Shown piece by piece: positions 1 to 9,747 of a stretch of 64,000 bases of DNA. The position numbers were made by a program, and so were the translations under genes. The notes below the pieces were generated by a model. The model was not told where the DNA came from, ran no database searches, and worked only from the letters and a program-made list of their open reading frames with translations. The DNA is from Alphaproteobacteria bacterium (GTDB lineage: Bacteria > Myxococcota_A > UBA796 > GCA-2862545), in assembly GCA_020632925.1 (NCBI GenBank), contig JACKER010000014.1:186001-250000 (forward strand). Reading direction: 5' to 3'. Every line of letters starts with the position of its first letter. The stretch's first letter is position 1.

Positions 1-1
1 G

Positions 2-2047
2 GTCGTGCTCTACGAGCTGACCGTCGGACGCCGGATGATCCGGAAGGCTCCCGACTACCTCATGATGAAGCAGATCACGGAGGAGGGGGTGACCCCGCCG
101 ACGTCGATCCTGCCGATGTATCCGCGGGAGCTCGAGGCCATCCTGCTCAAGGCCCTCGCGCCCCGGCGCGGCCAGCGGTACCAGACCATGGCCCACCTGG
201 CGGCGGATCTCGCGGAGTTCGCCCAGAGCCAGCGCTACGACCTGGGCGGCGCCTCGCTGGCCTCGATGATGCGGGAGGCGTTCGGCGCGGACGGGCGCGA
301 GCACGACGACCTCGACGAGCCCGCCATCACCGAGGAGGAGCCGCTCCCCGCCGCGCTCCCGGAGGTCCGGCCACGATCGGTCGCGGTCACCTGGACGCCG
401 GGTCCGGTCGACCCGCGTCGGGGGCAGCGCTCGGGGATCGGCGCGCCCGAGGTCCACCGTCGGAGGGTGGGATCGGTCGAGGTGGTCTCTGTCGCCGGCC
501 GCCTGACCGAGGCCTTCCGGGGCGCGGAGCTCGGCGCGACGTTGGCGGGTGACGTGGTCCTCGATCTGTCGGGCATCCAGCGCGTCACGTCCTTCGGGGT
601 GCGCGAGTGGTTGTCGATGAACGACGCCTCCAGGGCCTCATCGCTCTATCTCGCGCGTTGCACCGAGCCGATCGTCAACCAGCTCACGATGATCCGCGGC
701 TTCGCAGGGCGCGGGAAGGTGCTGTCCTTCCTCGCGCCCTACGTGTGCGTGTCCTGCGGCAAGCCGTTCTCCAGGCTGGTCGATGCCGAAGCGGACGCCC
801 AGGCCGTGCGCGACCAGGTCCCGCCCCCAGCGGCCTGTCCGAGCTGTGGCGGCGAGGGGCGTTTCGACGACGACCCCCGCTCCTACTTCGCCATCGCGAG
901 CCTGCTCGCGGACGTGGTCCCGCCGGCGGTCCGCGCTGCGACCGGCCCCGTCGACACCGTGGGTCGGCCGCCGCTCGAGAAGCGCATCGAGGACCGGGTG
1001 ACGCGCTTGTTGGTGAACGGCCGGCTCACACCGGATCTGAGGTGGCGGAACGCGCTCGAGGGTGTCGACGGCGACCTCGTGCTCGACCTGACCGGCGTGG
1101 ACGCGGTGTCGCCCGACGCTGCGCGCCCGATGCTGTCCGCGTTGCGTACGGCGCGCCCCGACCTGCGCGCGGCCTCCCTGGTCGGCGTTCCCTCCGAGCT
1201 CATGCCCGAGCTGAGCCACGAGAGCTGGCTGACGGTGGAGGAGCGCCGGACGGCGCCACCGGTCGACGACGAACCGCCCGAGGTGGGCACGGCCACCGCG
1301 CCTGCCCTGCTTCCCGCGCCAGAGGTGCAAGAGCAGGATCTCCAGCCTGCCCCGAGCATCCTCGGGATGGGCGTCGGCGCCGTCCTCATGGTGATCGGCG
1401 GGCTGGCCGTCGTCGCCGCGGGGTTCGCAGCCCTGGCGTTCGTGCTGCTGACCCGCGTCGAGCCCGAGCCCATCGCACCGGCACCCGAGCCGGCACGCGG
1501 GGTGGCGACCGCGCCGTTCGTCCTCGGCGAAGACGCGGCGGTCGCGAACGGCGAGGGGAGGGGAGCCACGGTGGAGGCGGCCGCCGAGGTCGCCCGCGAA
1601 CAGGCGCTCACCCGTATCGTCGACGGCGTGACCGCGGCTGTGGGGCGTGACGTCCGCGGGCCTCGGGCCAGCGATCCCGTGCGACGCTACCTCGACGCCT
1701 TCGGCGCCATCGGGACGCCCACGCGCGGAGACGTGCGAACGGGGGAGGACGGAGGCGAGGTGGTCGTCGTGGCGTCCTACACCCTCCCGCGTCGGTCCTT
1801 CGACGAGGTGGTGGGTCGGCTCTCGGTGGTGGAGCTCGGCGGCTTGCGACTCGCGCCGGCGCTCCCTGTCGAAGAAGGCGAGGGGATGTGGGTGTTGGCG
1901 TCTTCGGACCCGGAGCTCCCGGTCGGCGCGCTGATCGTCGCCGTGGACGGCGTCCGCTGGAGCTCCGGCGCGACCCCGCCGGCCCTGAGGGGGAGGTCGG
2001 TGACGTTGATCGACGGCGAGCGGGAACGCACGGTCCGGTTGCCCTGA
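2..2047 (+). CDS. C-terminal part of a Ser/Thr kinase with STAS-like and zinc-ribbon regions (5' truncated)
   Basis: The reading frame is open to the left edge, so the start and catalytic core lie outside the window. Numbering from the GTG at 5, residues 1-80 are the C-lobe tail of a Hanks-type kinase. A STAS-like strand/helix (VVLDLSGIQRVTSFG, about 182-196) follows, then a CxxC...CxxC pair (about 247-281) that looks like a zinc ribbon, then a second STAS-like segment (about 357). A single membrane helix spans about 452-486. The C-terminal extracytoplasmic part ends in a PDZ-like stretch (about 630-680). STAS-like modules suggest protein-protein regulation by analogy with anti-sigma antagonists. 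The signal sensed is unknown. Confidence 0.85.
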   Translation, partial: VVLYELTVGRRMIRKAPDYLMMKQITEEGVTPPTSILPMYPRELEAILLKALAPRRGQRYQTMAHLAADLAEFAQSQRYDLGGASLASMMREAFGADGREHDDLDEPAITEEEPLPAALPEVRPRSVAVTWTPGPVDPRRGQRSGIGAPEVHRRRVGSVEVVSVAGRLTEAFRGAELGATLAGDVVLDLSGIQRVTSFGVREWLSMNDASRASSLYLARCTEPIVNQLTMIRGFAGRGKVLSFLAPYVCVSCGKPFSRLVDAEADAQAVRDQVPPPAACPSCGGEGRFDDDPRSYFAIASLLADVVPPAVRAATGPVDTVGRPPLEKRIEDRVTRLLVNGRLTPDLRWRNALEGVDGDLVLDLTGVDAVSPDAARPMLSALRTARPDLRAASLVGVPSELMPELSHESWLTVEERRTAPPVDDEPPEVGTATAPALLPAPEVQEQDLQPAPSILGMGVGAVLMVIGGLAVVAAGFAALAFVLLTRVEPEPIAPAPEPARGVATAPFVLGEDAAVANGEGRGATVEAAAEVAREQALTRIVDGVTAAVGRDVRGPRASDPVRRYLDAFGAIGTPTRGDVRTGEDGGEVVVVASYTLPRRSFDEVVGRLSVVELGGLRLAPALPVEEGEGMWVLASSDPELPVGALIVAVDGVRWSSGATPPALRGRSVTLIDGERERTVRLP

Positions 2048-2096
2048 CGGGTGGTCCCCAACGCGTTAACGGCACCCCCTGTCCCAGGAGGAAGCC

Positions 2097-3350
2097 GTGT
2101 CCCTCGTTCCCGTCCATGGTGGTCTCGATCGTCCCGTCGACCGCGTGCTCAAGCTCTCCCGCCGCAAGTCGCTGCTGGCCGAGGCCGCTGGAATGCCGAA
2201 GATCCAGGTGACCTCGGCGGACCTCGCGACCGTGCACCGGATCGCCGACGGCACGCTGTCGCCGCTGACCGGCCCGATGTCCGAGCAGCAGTGGAACACG
2301 GTGCTGGACCGCAAGTGCATCCAGTCCAAGGGCAAGGACTACGCCTGGGCCATCCCGCTGGCGCTCCCCGTGACGGACGCCGAGGCCGCCGCGCTCAAGG
2401 TCGGTGCCCCCGCCGCGATCTACGACGCGGACGGCAACCTCGTCGGCGTGGTCGAGGTCAACAGCGTGTACGACTGGGACAAGGACAAGTACGTCCAGTC
2501 CGTCTACGGCACCTCCCGCTTCGATCACCCGGGCGGCGCGATGGCCAAGGACGACGCCCGCACCAAGCTGGTGGGCGGCGACCTGTGGGCCTTCCCGCCC
2601 AAGCCGAACGCCGAGTACGGCCACCTCGTGCTCTCCCCGCTGCAGACCCGGGCGCTCATCGCGACCCGCGGCTGGGAGGCTGCGCTCGCCTTCCAGACCC
2701 GCAACCCGCTGCACCGCGCCCACGAGTACGCGCTGGTCTACGGCCTCGAGCAGCTGACCCGCGAGGGCCTGTACGCCGGCGCCGTCCTCAACCCGCTCGT
2801 CGGTGAGCTGAAGGGCGACGACGTCGACGCCTCGACCCGCATGAAGACCTACATGGCCCTCAAGGCCCACCGCCTGCTGGGCGAGGGCGACACCGACCCC
2901 GCCGTGTGGGAGAAGGCGGGCTACGAGCTCAACGACGTGTTCGAGCTGGTCGGCCTGGACATCAAGATGTTCTACGGTGGCCCCTCCGAGGCGGTCATGC
3001 ACGCCATCTACCGCCAGAACCACGGCTTCTCGCACATCGTGATCGGCCGCAAGCACGCCGATGCCCCCTACTTCGACAAGCAGGCGATCTGGGGCGACTT
3101 CGACGCGCAGGAGATCTTCCACAACCTGGGCGGCGAGCTGCACACCCGGCCGGTCAAGGTGGGCTTCGCCGCCTACTACGACTCCATCGGCCGCGTGGAC
3201 CTCATGGAGAACCACAAGGACGAGAAGCCCTTCGGCATCAGCGGCACGAAGATCCGCGAGATGTTGGTCGGCGGCGAGGTCCCTCCCGAGAAGATCATGC
3301 GGAAGGAGACCGCGCAGGTCCTGATCGAGGCGTACCGCCACAACGGCTGA
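2097..3350 (+). CDS. sat: Sulfate adenylyltransferase (ATP sulfurylase)
   Basis: Makes adenosine 5'-phosphosulfate and pyrophosphate from ATP and sulfate, or runs in reverse during sulfur oxidation; cytoplasmic. The 417-residue protein has the single-chain Sat architecture: an N-terminal PUA-like region, the nucleotide motif QTRNPLHRAHEY (Q200, with H206 and H209 as the HxxH), and the C-terminal GISGTKIRE motif. No C-terminal APS kinase domain is present. A GTG start is chosen because AGGAGG lies at 2086-2091, five bases upstream. No APS reductase, aprAB or cysND genes are nearby, so direction cannot be decided from context; an SQR/DsrC/DsrE cluster lies about 48 kb away. A 10-bp stem hairpin follows. 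Confidence 0.97.
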   Translation: MSLVPVHGGLDRPVDRVLKLSRRKSLLAEAAGMPKIQVTSADLATVHRIADGTLSPLTGPMSEQQWNTVLDRKCIQSKGKDYAWAIPLALPVTDAEAAALKVGAPAAIYDADGNLVGVVEVNSVYDWDKDKYVQSVYGTSRFDHPGGAMAKDDARTKLVGGDLWAFPPKPNAEYGHLVLSPLQTRALIATRGWEAALAFQTRNPLHRAHEYALVYGLEQLTREGLYAGAVLNPLVGELKGDDVDASTRMKTYMALKAHRLLGEGDTDPAVWEKAGYELNDVFELVGLDIKMFYGGPSEAVMHAIYRQNHGFSHIVIGRKHADAPYFDKQAIWGDFDAQEIFHNLGGELHTRPVKVGFAAYYDSIGRVDLMENHKDEKPFGISGTKIREMLVGGEVPPEKIMRKETAQVLIEAYRHNG

Positions 3351-3360
3351 TCCACTCGGC

Positions 3361-3401
3361 GCACCTCGTTTCCCGGTGAAACATCCGGAAACGAGGCGTG
3401 C
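3361..3401 (+). terminator. Stem-loop after sat
   Basis: CCTCGTTTCC (3364-3373) pairs perfectly with GGAAACGAGG (3387-3396) across a 13-nt loop, and GCA/TGC can extend the base with a two-base bulge. It begins 10 bases after the sat stop. No T-tract follows, so it may act as an RNA-stabilising or Rho-assisted 3' end rather than a classical intrinsic terminator. Confidence 0.6.
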
Positions 3402-3445
3402 AGGGAGTCGACGGCTACGTGCTGGGGGTTCGCGGGAGGACCCCC

Positions 3446-4081
3446 ATGCACGCACCGCAGGATCTTCGCTCCGTCTCGATCACGGGCCACGAGCTCGACG
3501 AGATCACCTGGTTCGAGGACGAGGTCACTGGCTGGTCGGACCCGGGTCCGGCCGACGATGGTGTCGACGGCTCCCTCGACGCCACCCCCACGCCCGCTCC
3601 CGTCCGGCCGCGCCGTCAGCGTCGGTCGCCGGTCATGGGTGCGCTGGCCATCGCCTTCGGGATGGTGTTCGGCGGCGGCGCCGTCGTCCTGCTTGCTGGC
3701 CTCGGCACCCTGATCGCACTGGCGTTCGGCGGCATCTGGTGGGCCGCAGGCGGCGCGACGCCCGATCCCATCACCGCCCGTGGTCAGGTCCTCGGCGCGC
3801 CGCTGCAGCACGAGGAGGTCACCGAGGTGACCCTTCCCGCTCCCGCTCCCGCTCCCGCTCCCGCTCCCGCTCCCGCTCCCGCTCCCGCTCCCGCTCCCGC
3901 GGCGATCACGCCCACGCCTGCCCCGGCACCCGCGCCGGCCGTCCCGGCCCCGGTGGCCGCGCAGCCCGACGCCGCACCCGTCGAGCCGCCGCAGCGCATG
4001 TTCTACGGGATTCCCGTCGAGACCGCGATCCGCCAGCTCGACCAGCGCGGCCCCGCGGTCCCCGGCGCCTCGTCCCGGTAG
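3446..4081 (+). CDS. Membrane protein with Ala-Pro repeat region
   Basis: About 211 residues with no recognised domain. The N-terminal ~50 residues are acidic, followed by a basic RPRRQRR patch and one long hydrophobic segment (about 55-95, Gly/Ala/Leu rich) that probably forms one or two membrane helices. The rest is an extended Ala-Pro linker encoded by a hexanucleotide repeat and a short tail. The ATG at 3446 is chosen over an in-frame start at 3398 because GGGAGGA lies at 3434-3440. Pro-Ala linkers like this usually span the periplasm (TonB or kinase-associated proteins); function here is unknown. Confidence 0.75.
   Translation: MHAPQDLRSVSITGHELDEITWFEDEVTGWSDPGPADDGVDGSLDATPTPAPVRPRRQRRSPVMGALAIAFGMVFGGGAVVLLAGLGTLIALAFGGIWWAAGGATPDPITARGQVLGAPLQHEEVTEVTLPAPAPAPAPAPAPAPAPAPAPAAITPTPAPAPAPAVPAPVAAQPDAAPVEPPQRMFYGIPVETAIRQLDQRGPAVPGASSR
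3835..3900 (+). repeat. Hexanucleotide tandem repeat TCCCGC x11
   Basis: Eleven uninterrupted copies of TCCCGC lie inside the Ala-Pro linker. Each copy adds one Ala-Pro pair, so copy-number change alters linker length without shifting the frame. Confidence 0.95.
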
Positions 4082-4960
4082 CTACCAGCCCTGCTCGAGG
4101 TCGAGGAAGGCCGCGGCGTCGCTGACGGAGGGGATCCGGTCGGAGGCGACCGCCATCGACGGCGTCGACAGGTGGCTGCCGAGCACCGCGATCCGGTCGC
4201 TCGCGAACAGGGTCGGGTCGGGGTACACCTCGGCCCCGGTGAAGCGGCCACCACGCGCCACGATCACGCCCACCACGCGCTTGTCGTCCTCGAAGCGCTC
4301 CCGCAGATCCCGCTCGGCCCGCGCGAGCTGCGCGCCGTCGAGCCGACGCCCCGAGAGCCAGCTGCCGTAGGGATCCGCGCCGCGGGCAGCGTTCGCGCGC
4401 GCCACGGCGTCCCAGGTGGCGTCCTGCGACGCGGCGCGGGTCACCACCTCGCGGAGCACGGGATCGACCCGACCCGCGTACGCGAAGGTCCCGCCGTGCG
4501 GATCCGTCCAGCGGCCCCGCTCCACGCACTGCACCGGGAGGCGAACGGGCACGCCGGTGGCCGCCACCAGGGCCGTGCGCTGCACCACGCGATCCTGCAT
4601 GCCGCCGTGCACCAGATCGCCAGCGCGCACCATCACGGGCACGTCCCCGTGGTTCACCATGACCAGCTGCGAGACGACGCCGTTGCCCGTCTCGCGGACC
4701 TCCACCTGCCCCGTCGCCATCGCCGTCGCGAGCGGCACCACGTCCGAGCGCTCCGACAGCCGCGCGTCGCGGTCGATCACCGGGTACAGCGCGAGATCGC
4801 CGACCACGACCGGCTCGGCGACGGACAGTCGCTTGCCGACGGGCACCTGCTCCGCGGAGGGACCCTTCCCCCAGGAGCTGGCGCCGTCCTTGCCCCAGTC
4901 GCCTGCGAAGGCCGAGGTCCCGAACACCAGCGCCATCACCGCCCAGCCGACGCGAACCAT
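4082..4960 (-). CDS. ARPP-1 family exported protein
   Basis: 292 residues with a signal peptide (MVRVGWAVMALVFGTSAFA) and a mature part resembling the ARPP-1 domain (named for association with ARG and rhodanese-phosphatase proteins). Diagnostic stretches are VMVRAGDLVHGG followed by MQDRVVQ (about 109-126) and VQCVERGRW (143-151), which match the family pattern ending in CVExGRW. Biochemical activity of the family is not established. The ATG at 4960 is chosen because GGGAGG sits just upstream and the signal peptide starts there; longer in-frame extensions look like antisense noise. It converges on the Ala-Pro protein with adjoining stop codons. Confidence 0.8.
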   Translation of the reverse strand: MVRVGWAVMALVFGTSAFAGDWGKDGASSWGKGPSAEQVPVGKRLSVAEPVVVGDLALYPVIDRDARLSERSDVVPLATAMATGQVEVRETGNGVVSQLVMVNHGDVPVMVRAGDLVHGGMQDRVVQRTALVAATGVPVRLPVQCVERGRWTDPHGGTFAYAGRVDPVLREVVTRAASQDATWDAVARANAARGADPYGSWLSGRRLDGAQLARAERDLRERFEDDKRVVGVIVARGGRFTGAEVYPDPTLFASDRIAVLGSHLSTPSMAVASDRIPSVSDAAAFLDLEQGW

Positions 4961-5031
4961 GCGACCTCCCTCGGTCCGGGTGCGGACACCGCGCCGCCCC
5001 GATGGTTCCAGCGTAACAGAGCGTTCGACGA

Positions 5032-6111
5032 CTACGGGCGAGAACCCAGCAGGATCCTCTTGGCTTCCCACTCGGGATCGTCCTCGTCCAGCCGGTGCGC
5101 GAGGTCGTAGAGGTCGCGCGCGCGGTCCCGCAGGCCGAGATCCAGGTAGTGATCCGCCAGCAGGCCGACGACCTCGTCGTTCTCCGGGTAGATGTCGCGC
5201 AGCTTCTCGAGCCCCTCCCGGCGGGTCTTCTGCGCCGCCGCCATCCAGCTCTGCAGCGCCTCCTCGGAGGTCGGTTCGACCAGGAGCGCGTCCCACAGGT
5301 TCTTCGTCGCCTCCTCCCGGTTGCCCGCGCGGAGGTGGGCCTGGCCGAGCCGCACGAGCAGATCCGCGTCCTGGCTCAGCTGCCGCGTCAGCGACTCGAG
5401 ATCCCCCGCCTCGGGGACGGACCACCCGCTGACCCAGCCCCCAGCGATGCCACCCGGGACGCCACCGCTCCAACCCGTGTCGTGCATCGAGTCCCAGCCC
5501 TCGGGGATCGGGTACCCGCACTCGGTGGCGTGGTTGATCCACTCCTCGTCCGAGGGGTCGAGCTCCGCCGCCAGGCGGTAGTGCTCGCAGGCCTCCTCCC
5601 GCTCCCCGGCCGCCATCAGCAGGTCCGCGAGGTCGCCGTGCGACTCGTCGTCATTCTCGTTGAGGTTCGCGCGCAGGGACTCGAGCACCAGCTGGGTGTC
5701 ACCGAGCGAGATCAGCGCGCGGTGCCACTCGCTGTCCGCCGGGTCGATCCGGTAGGCCCGCATGTACGCCCCGCGCGCCTCCATCGGGTTGCCCTGCGCG
5801 ACGAGCAGGTCGCCGAGATCACCCCAGATCTCGTCGTTCGTCGGGTCCGCCATCGCCTGCTTGCGGAGCTCCTTGGCCTCCTTCGACAGGCCGCTGCTCT
5901 TCGTCCGCTGCGCGAGGTACGTCCGGCTCGGATCCAGCGACAGCGCCATCCGGTACGCGTCCGCCGCCATCTCCTTGCGCAGGTGGCCCCGGTACACGTT
6001 CCCCAGGTGCTCCCAGGCCTCCGGATCGTTCGGGTCCGCCAGCGTCGCGAGCTCCGCCTTCTTCGCGCTGCACGCCACCAGGAGCACCAGCCACCACGAG
6101 CGCCTCGGCAT
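5032..6111 (-). CDS. TPR-repeat lipoprotein
   Basis: 359 residues. A short lipoprotein signal (MPRRSWWLVLLVAC, lipobox Cys14) predicts a lipid-anchored periplasmic protein. The body is a run of tetratricopeptide-like helical pairs with recurring spacing of terms such as DPxDPEAWEHLGNVY and DPTNDEIWGDLGDLL, interrupted by a Gly/Trp-rich insert at about 208-232. TPR arrays are protein-interaction scaffolds; the partner is unknown. The ATG at 6111 has a clear GGAGG five bases upstream. Its first 293 bases overlap the 3' end of the permease reading frame on the same strand. Confidence 0.85.
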   Translation of the reverse strand: MPRRSWWLVLLVACSAKKAELATLADPNDPEAWEHLGNVYRGHLRKEMAADAYRMALSLDPSRTYLAQRTKSSGLSKEAKELRKQAMADPTNDEIWGDLGDLLVAQGNPMEARGAYMRAYRIDPADSEWHRALISLGDTQLVLESLRANLNENDDESHGDLADLLMAAGEREEACEHYRLAAELDPSDEEWINHATECGYPIPEGWDSMHDTGWSGGVPGGIAGGWVSGWSVPEAGDLESLTRQLSQDADLLVRLGQAHLRAGNREEATKNLWDALLVEPTSEEALQSWMAAAQKTRREGLEKLRDIYPENDEVVGLLADHYLDLGLRDRARDLYDLAHRLDEDDPEWEAKRILLGSRP

Positions 6112-7261
6112 CCGTCCTCCGCAAGACCCCCGTGTAGAGGTCGCTGTCCCGGTACCACGCCACGAGGTCGGGCAACAGGACGCGGAAGATCCCGGCGAGG
6201 GGCAGCGCCAGCACGACGCCGAGCGGACCGAGCAGCTCGCCGCCCAGCAACAGGGCGATGATCACCACCACCGGCGACAGGCCGACCTTCTCGCCCACCA
6301 CGCGCGGGGTGACGACGTACCCCTCGAGCGCCTGGACGATCGCGAACGTCGCGACCACGCCGATCAGGGGACCCCAGCCGGTCCAGTCGAGCAGGGTCAG
6401 GAGCGTGGCCATGACGAAGCCGACGAAGAAGCCGAAGTACGGGATGACGTTGAGCAGGCCCGCGAGGAGCCCGATCGCCACGCCGCTCGTGAACCCGATC
6501 CCGGAGATGCCGAAGGTCAGCCCCAGGCCGAGGGCGTAGAGCACGGCGAGCACGGCCGCGACCTCCACCTGGCCACGGAACCAGGCGCCCACCACCTCGT
6601 CCATCTTCGCGACCCGGTCCAGCAGCCACGTCCGGTTGTGGGTGGGGAGGTAGTCCACGGCCGCCAGGCGCATCTTGTCGAAGTCGCGAAGGAAGTAGAA
6701 CGTGAGGACCGGGACCAGCACGGCGTCCACCACCGTTCCGGCGATGCTCCCGGTGCGCGACAGCAGGTCCGAGGCGGCGCCGGTCAGGGTGCGCGCGAGG
6801 GAGGGCAGCGCGTTCTTCAGGGTGTCGCCGTACTCCTGCAGGATGGCGCGGAGGTTGTCGGGCACCTCGACGCCCAGCTGCTCGCGGACGAAGGGCAGGG
6901 CCTGCGTCTCGAACAGGTCGACGAGCTTCGGGATCCCGTCCACGATCCGGTTCAGGATGTGCGCGACCGTGGGGTAGACGAACAGCACGACGAGCGCGAT
7001 CCCCGCCCCCCCGATCGCGAGGAAGGACGCGATGCCGGTGGTGCGCGAGAAGCCCCGGGCCTCGAACCAGTCGACCGCGGGATCGAGGAGGTAGGCGAGG
7101 AGCATCGCGAAGAACACCGGGAACAGCACGTTCTCGATGCTGCGGAGCGCGAAGAGGATGCCCGTGCCGATCAGCAGCCAGAGCACGACCTTTGCGAGCA
7201 ACCAGGGGTAGCGTCCGTACTTGAGCCAGTGCTGCTCCGGAGTGAGGCCCGATCCGTCCAT
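5819..7261 (-). CDS. AI-2E family (PerM/YdiK-like) permease
   Basis: 480-residue reading frame. Residues 1-380 are a typical AI-2E family membrane protein: N-terminal membrane helices (about 22-90), a long amphipathic soluble region, then C-terminal helices with the conserved GLLNVIPYFGFFVG motif and GYVVTPRVVGEKVGLSP. Substrates vary (autoinducer export, sodium/proton antiport, unknown), so none is assigned. The family normally ends near residue 370-385, where the ~97 extra Gly/Ala/Arg-rich residues begin. Those are encoded entirely within the TPR gene in another frame, so the natural stop may be lost or a frameshift present. Confidence 0.85.
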   Translation of the reverse strand: MDGSGLTPEQHWLKYGRYPWLLAKVVLWLLIGTGILFALRSIENVLFPVFFAMLLAYLLDPAVDWFEARGFSRTTGIASFLAIGGAGIALVVLFVYPTVAHILNRIVDGIPKLVDLFETQALPFVREQLGVEVPDNLRAILQEYGDTLKNALPSLARTLTGAASDLLSRTGSIAGTVVDAVLVPVLTFYFLRDFDKMRLAAVDYLPTHNRTWLLDRVAKMDEVVGAWFRGQVEVAAVLAVLYALGLGLTFGISGIGFTSGVAIGLLAGLLNVIPYFGFFVGFVMATLLTLLDWTGWGPLIGVVATFAIVQALEGYVVTPRVVGEKVGLSPVVVIIALLLGGELLGPLGVVLALPLAGIFRVLLPDLVAWYRDSDLYTGVLRRTDAEALVVAGAPGGVQREEGGARDAGGPERSGGLGAPGERVPGPPAQGDGGGRVPDGAVAGSEPDVPRAADEEQRPVEGGQGAPQAGDGGPDERRDLG

Positions 7262-7372
7262 CCGACGGAGCCTACAACGTCCGGGCCTACAGCGGGTTGG
7301 TTCGCGGCCGATGGTGGTGTACGATCGATGTGTCGGGCCGTCAGGGGGGATGGCTCGCGCGCGGGGGTTCGC

Positions 7373-8422
<1,050 letters not shown>

Positions 8423-8512
8423 GGGCGTGGTGGATGTCACGATCCGTCACGACGCGGCGCTCCACGTCAACACCGGTGTCCGAAGTGCGACGTGGTTCTT
8501 AGGGGGGACGCG

Positions 8513-8935
8513 ATGAGCTTCGTCCTGGCGCTGCCGTTGATGGTCGTGGACGCCGAGGCCTCCCCCGGAGGTTTCGGGCGTCTCGAGGGCGTGGTGACCT
8601 CGCCCGAGGACGGGCGGGGCCTGCCGAACGTGACCGTCGTCGTCCGCCCGGCGAAGCCCGAGGGGCTCCCGAAGGCGGCCAAGGAAGAGCTGGCTCCCGG
8701 GCGTCTGGACACGACGGATCGGGACGGGTTGTTCCAGTTCGACGAGCTCCCGCCGGGCCTGTACTCGCTCGACGTGATCGGTCAGAGCGTGCGCGACTCG
8801 CTCTCCGGGCCCAGCGGCTGGGTCTGGACCCAGGTGGCGAGCGTGCTGGTCGTCCCCGGCGTGACGACGACGGAGCAGGTCGTCCTGCCCCAGGCCGCAC
8901 CCCAGCCACCGCCGAAGGGCGCGCCCGGCACGTGA
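8513..8935 (+). CDS. Small exported protein with carboxypeptidase-regulatory-like fold
   Basis: 140 residues. A hydrophobic N-terminus (MSFVLALPLMVVDAEA) looks like a short signal peptide. The body reads as a single beta-sandwich of the carboxypeptidase regulatory/SpaA type: LEGVVTSPEDGRGLPNVTVVV, then TTDRDGLFQFDELPPGLYSLDV, the usual G..G.F.F..LPPG.Y motif. The ATG at 8513 has AGGGGGG at 8501-8507. It ends in a Pro-rich tail. Its stop overlaps the next start by 4 bp (GTGA), implying co-transcription and coupling with the thioesterase. Function unknown. Confidence 0.75.
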   Translation: MSFVLALPLMVVDAEASPGGFGRLEGVVTSPEDGRGLPNVTVVVRPAKPEGLPKAAKEELAPGRLDTTDRDGLFQFDELPPGLYSLDVIGQSVRDSLSGPSGWVWTQVASVLVVPGVTTTEQVVLPQAAPQPPPKGAPGT

Positions 8936-9744
8936 GCGCCTGGGAGGAGGCCGTCCGTGTCCTCGACGAGGAGCGGGACGGTGTCGAAGCGCTGTCGTTC
9001 GACGACACCTGGACCCAGGGTCCCGGGATCTACGGCGGGTTGACGGCGGCGGTCCTCGCGCGGGCCTTCCAGCGTCGGGCGCCCGGATTGCCGTTGCGCT
9101 CGATGTCCCTGCAGTACTGCGCGCCGCTCCCCGCCGGCCAGGCCCTCGCGCGGGTGTCGACCGACCGGCGAGGCACGAAGAGCGCCTTCGTGTCGGGCCG
9201 GCTCGAGGGCGGCGGCGGCGTGGCGGTGAGCGCGATGGGGACGCTCGCTGCGGAGCGTTCCCGGGACCTCGATCACGTCGACGTGGTGCCACCCGAGCCA
9301 CCTGCGCCGGACGCCGGCTTCGCGCTCCCGTACCTCCCCGGCGTCGTCCCCGTGTTCACGCAACACCTGGACGCGCGCTTCGTGACCGGCATCCCCTACG
9401 GAGCGGCGCCGCAGGCGAGGATGGCCGCGTGGATCCGCTGGAGGGAGCCCTCGCCGGTCGATCGGCCGATGCTGGTGGGCCTGCTCGACGCGATGCCCCC
9501 GGCGCTGCTCGCGAAGGCGACGCCCGGTCGCGCGGCGTCCACCGTCACCTTCCAGCTGCACCTGCTCGCGCCGATCGAGTCCCTCGGGATCCCGGAGGAC
9601 GCCTGGTTGTTCTCCGAGGTCTGGTCGGACGTGACCCGCGCGGGCTGGTCGGACGAGGAGATCCGGCTGTGGTGGCTGGACGCGCCAGACCCCGCGAACC
9701 GGCTGCTCGCCGTCGGCCGGCAGCTCTTCGCGCTGCTCAGGTAG
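8932..9744 (+). CDS. Acyl-CoA thioesterase-like protein (TesB/4HBT_3 type)
   Basis: 270 residues in a double hot-dog arrangement typical of TesB-like thioesterases: the N-terminal half has WTQGPGIYGGLTAAVLARAF, matching the family's G..GG..AA.....A segment, and LRSMSLQYCAPLPAGQA. The C-terminal half has FQLHLLAPIE and a final W.D.......RQLFALLR, close to the usual ...GRQL... end. Expected to hydrolyse acyl-CoA thioesters in the cytoplasm; chain-length specificity cannot be read. GTG start overlapping the upstream stop (GTGA). Confidence 0.85.
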   Translation: MSAWEEAVRVLDEERDGVEALSFDDTWTQGPGIYGGLTAAVLARAFQRRAPGLPLRSMSLQYCAPLPAGQALARVSTDRRGTKSAFVSGRLEGGGGVAVSAMGTLAAERSRDLDHVDVVPPEPPAPDAGFALPYLPGVVPVFTQHLDARFVTGIPYGAAPQARMAAWIRWREPSPVDRPMLVGLLDAMPPALLAKATPGRAASTVTFQLHLLAPIESLGIPEDAWLFSEVWSDVTRAGWSDEEIRLWWLDAPDPANRLLAVGRQLFALLR

Positions 9745-9747
9745 GCG

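Noticed and set aside
3446..4081. TonB-like identity for the Ala-Pro protein
   Set aside because: No TonB C-terminal domain is visible; only the linker is similar.
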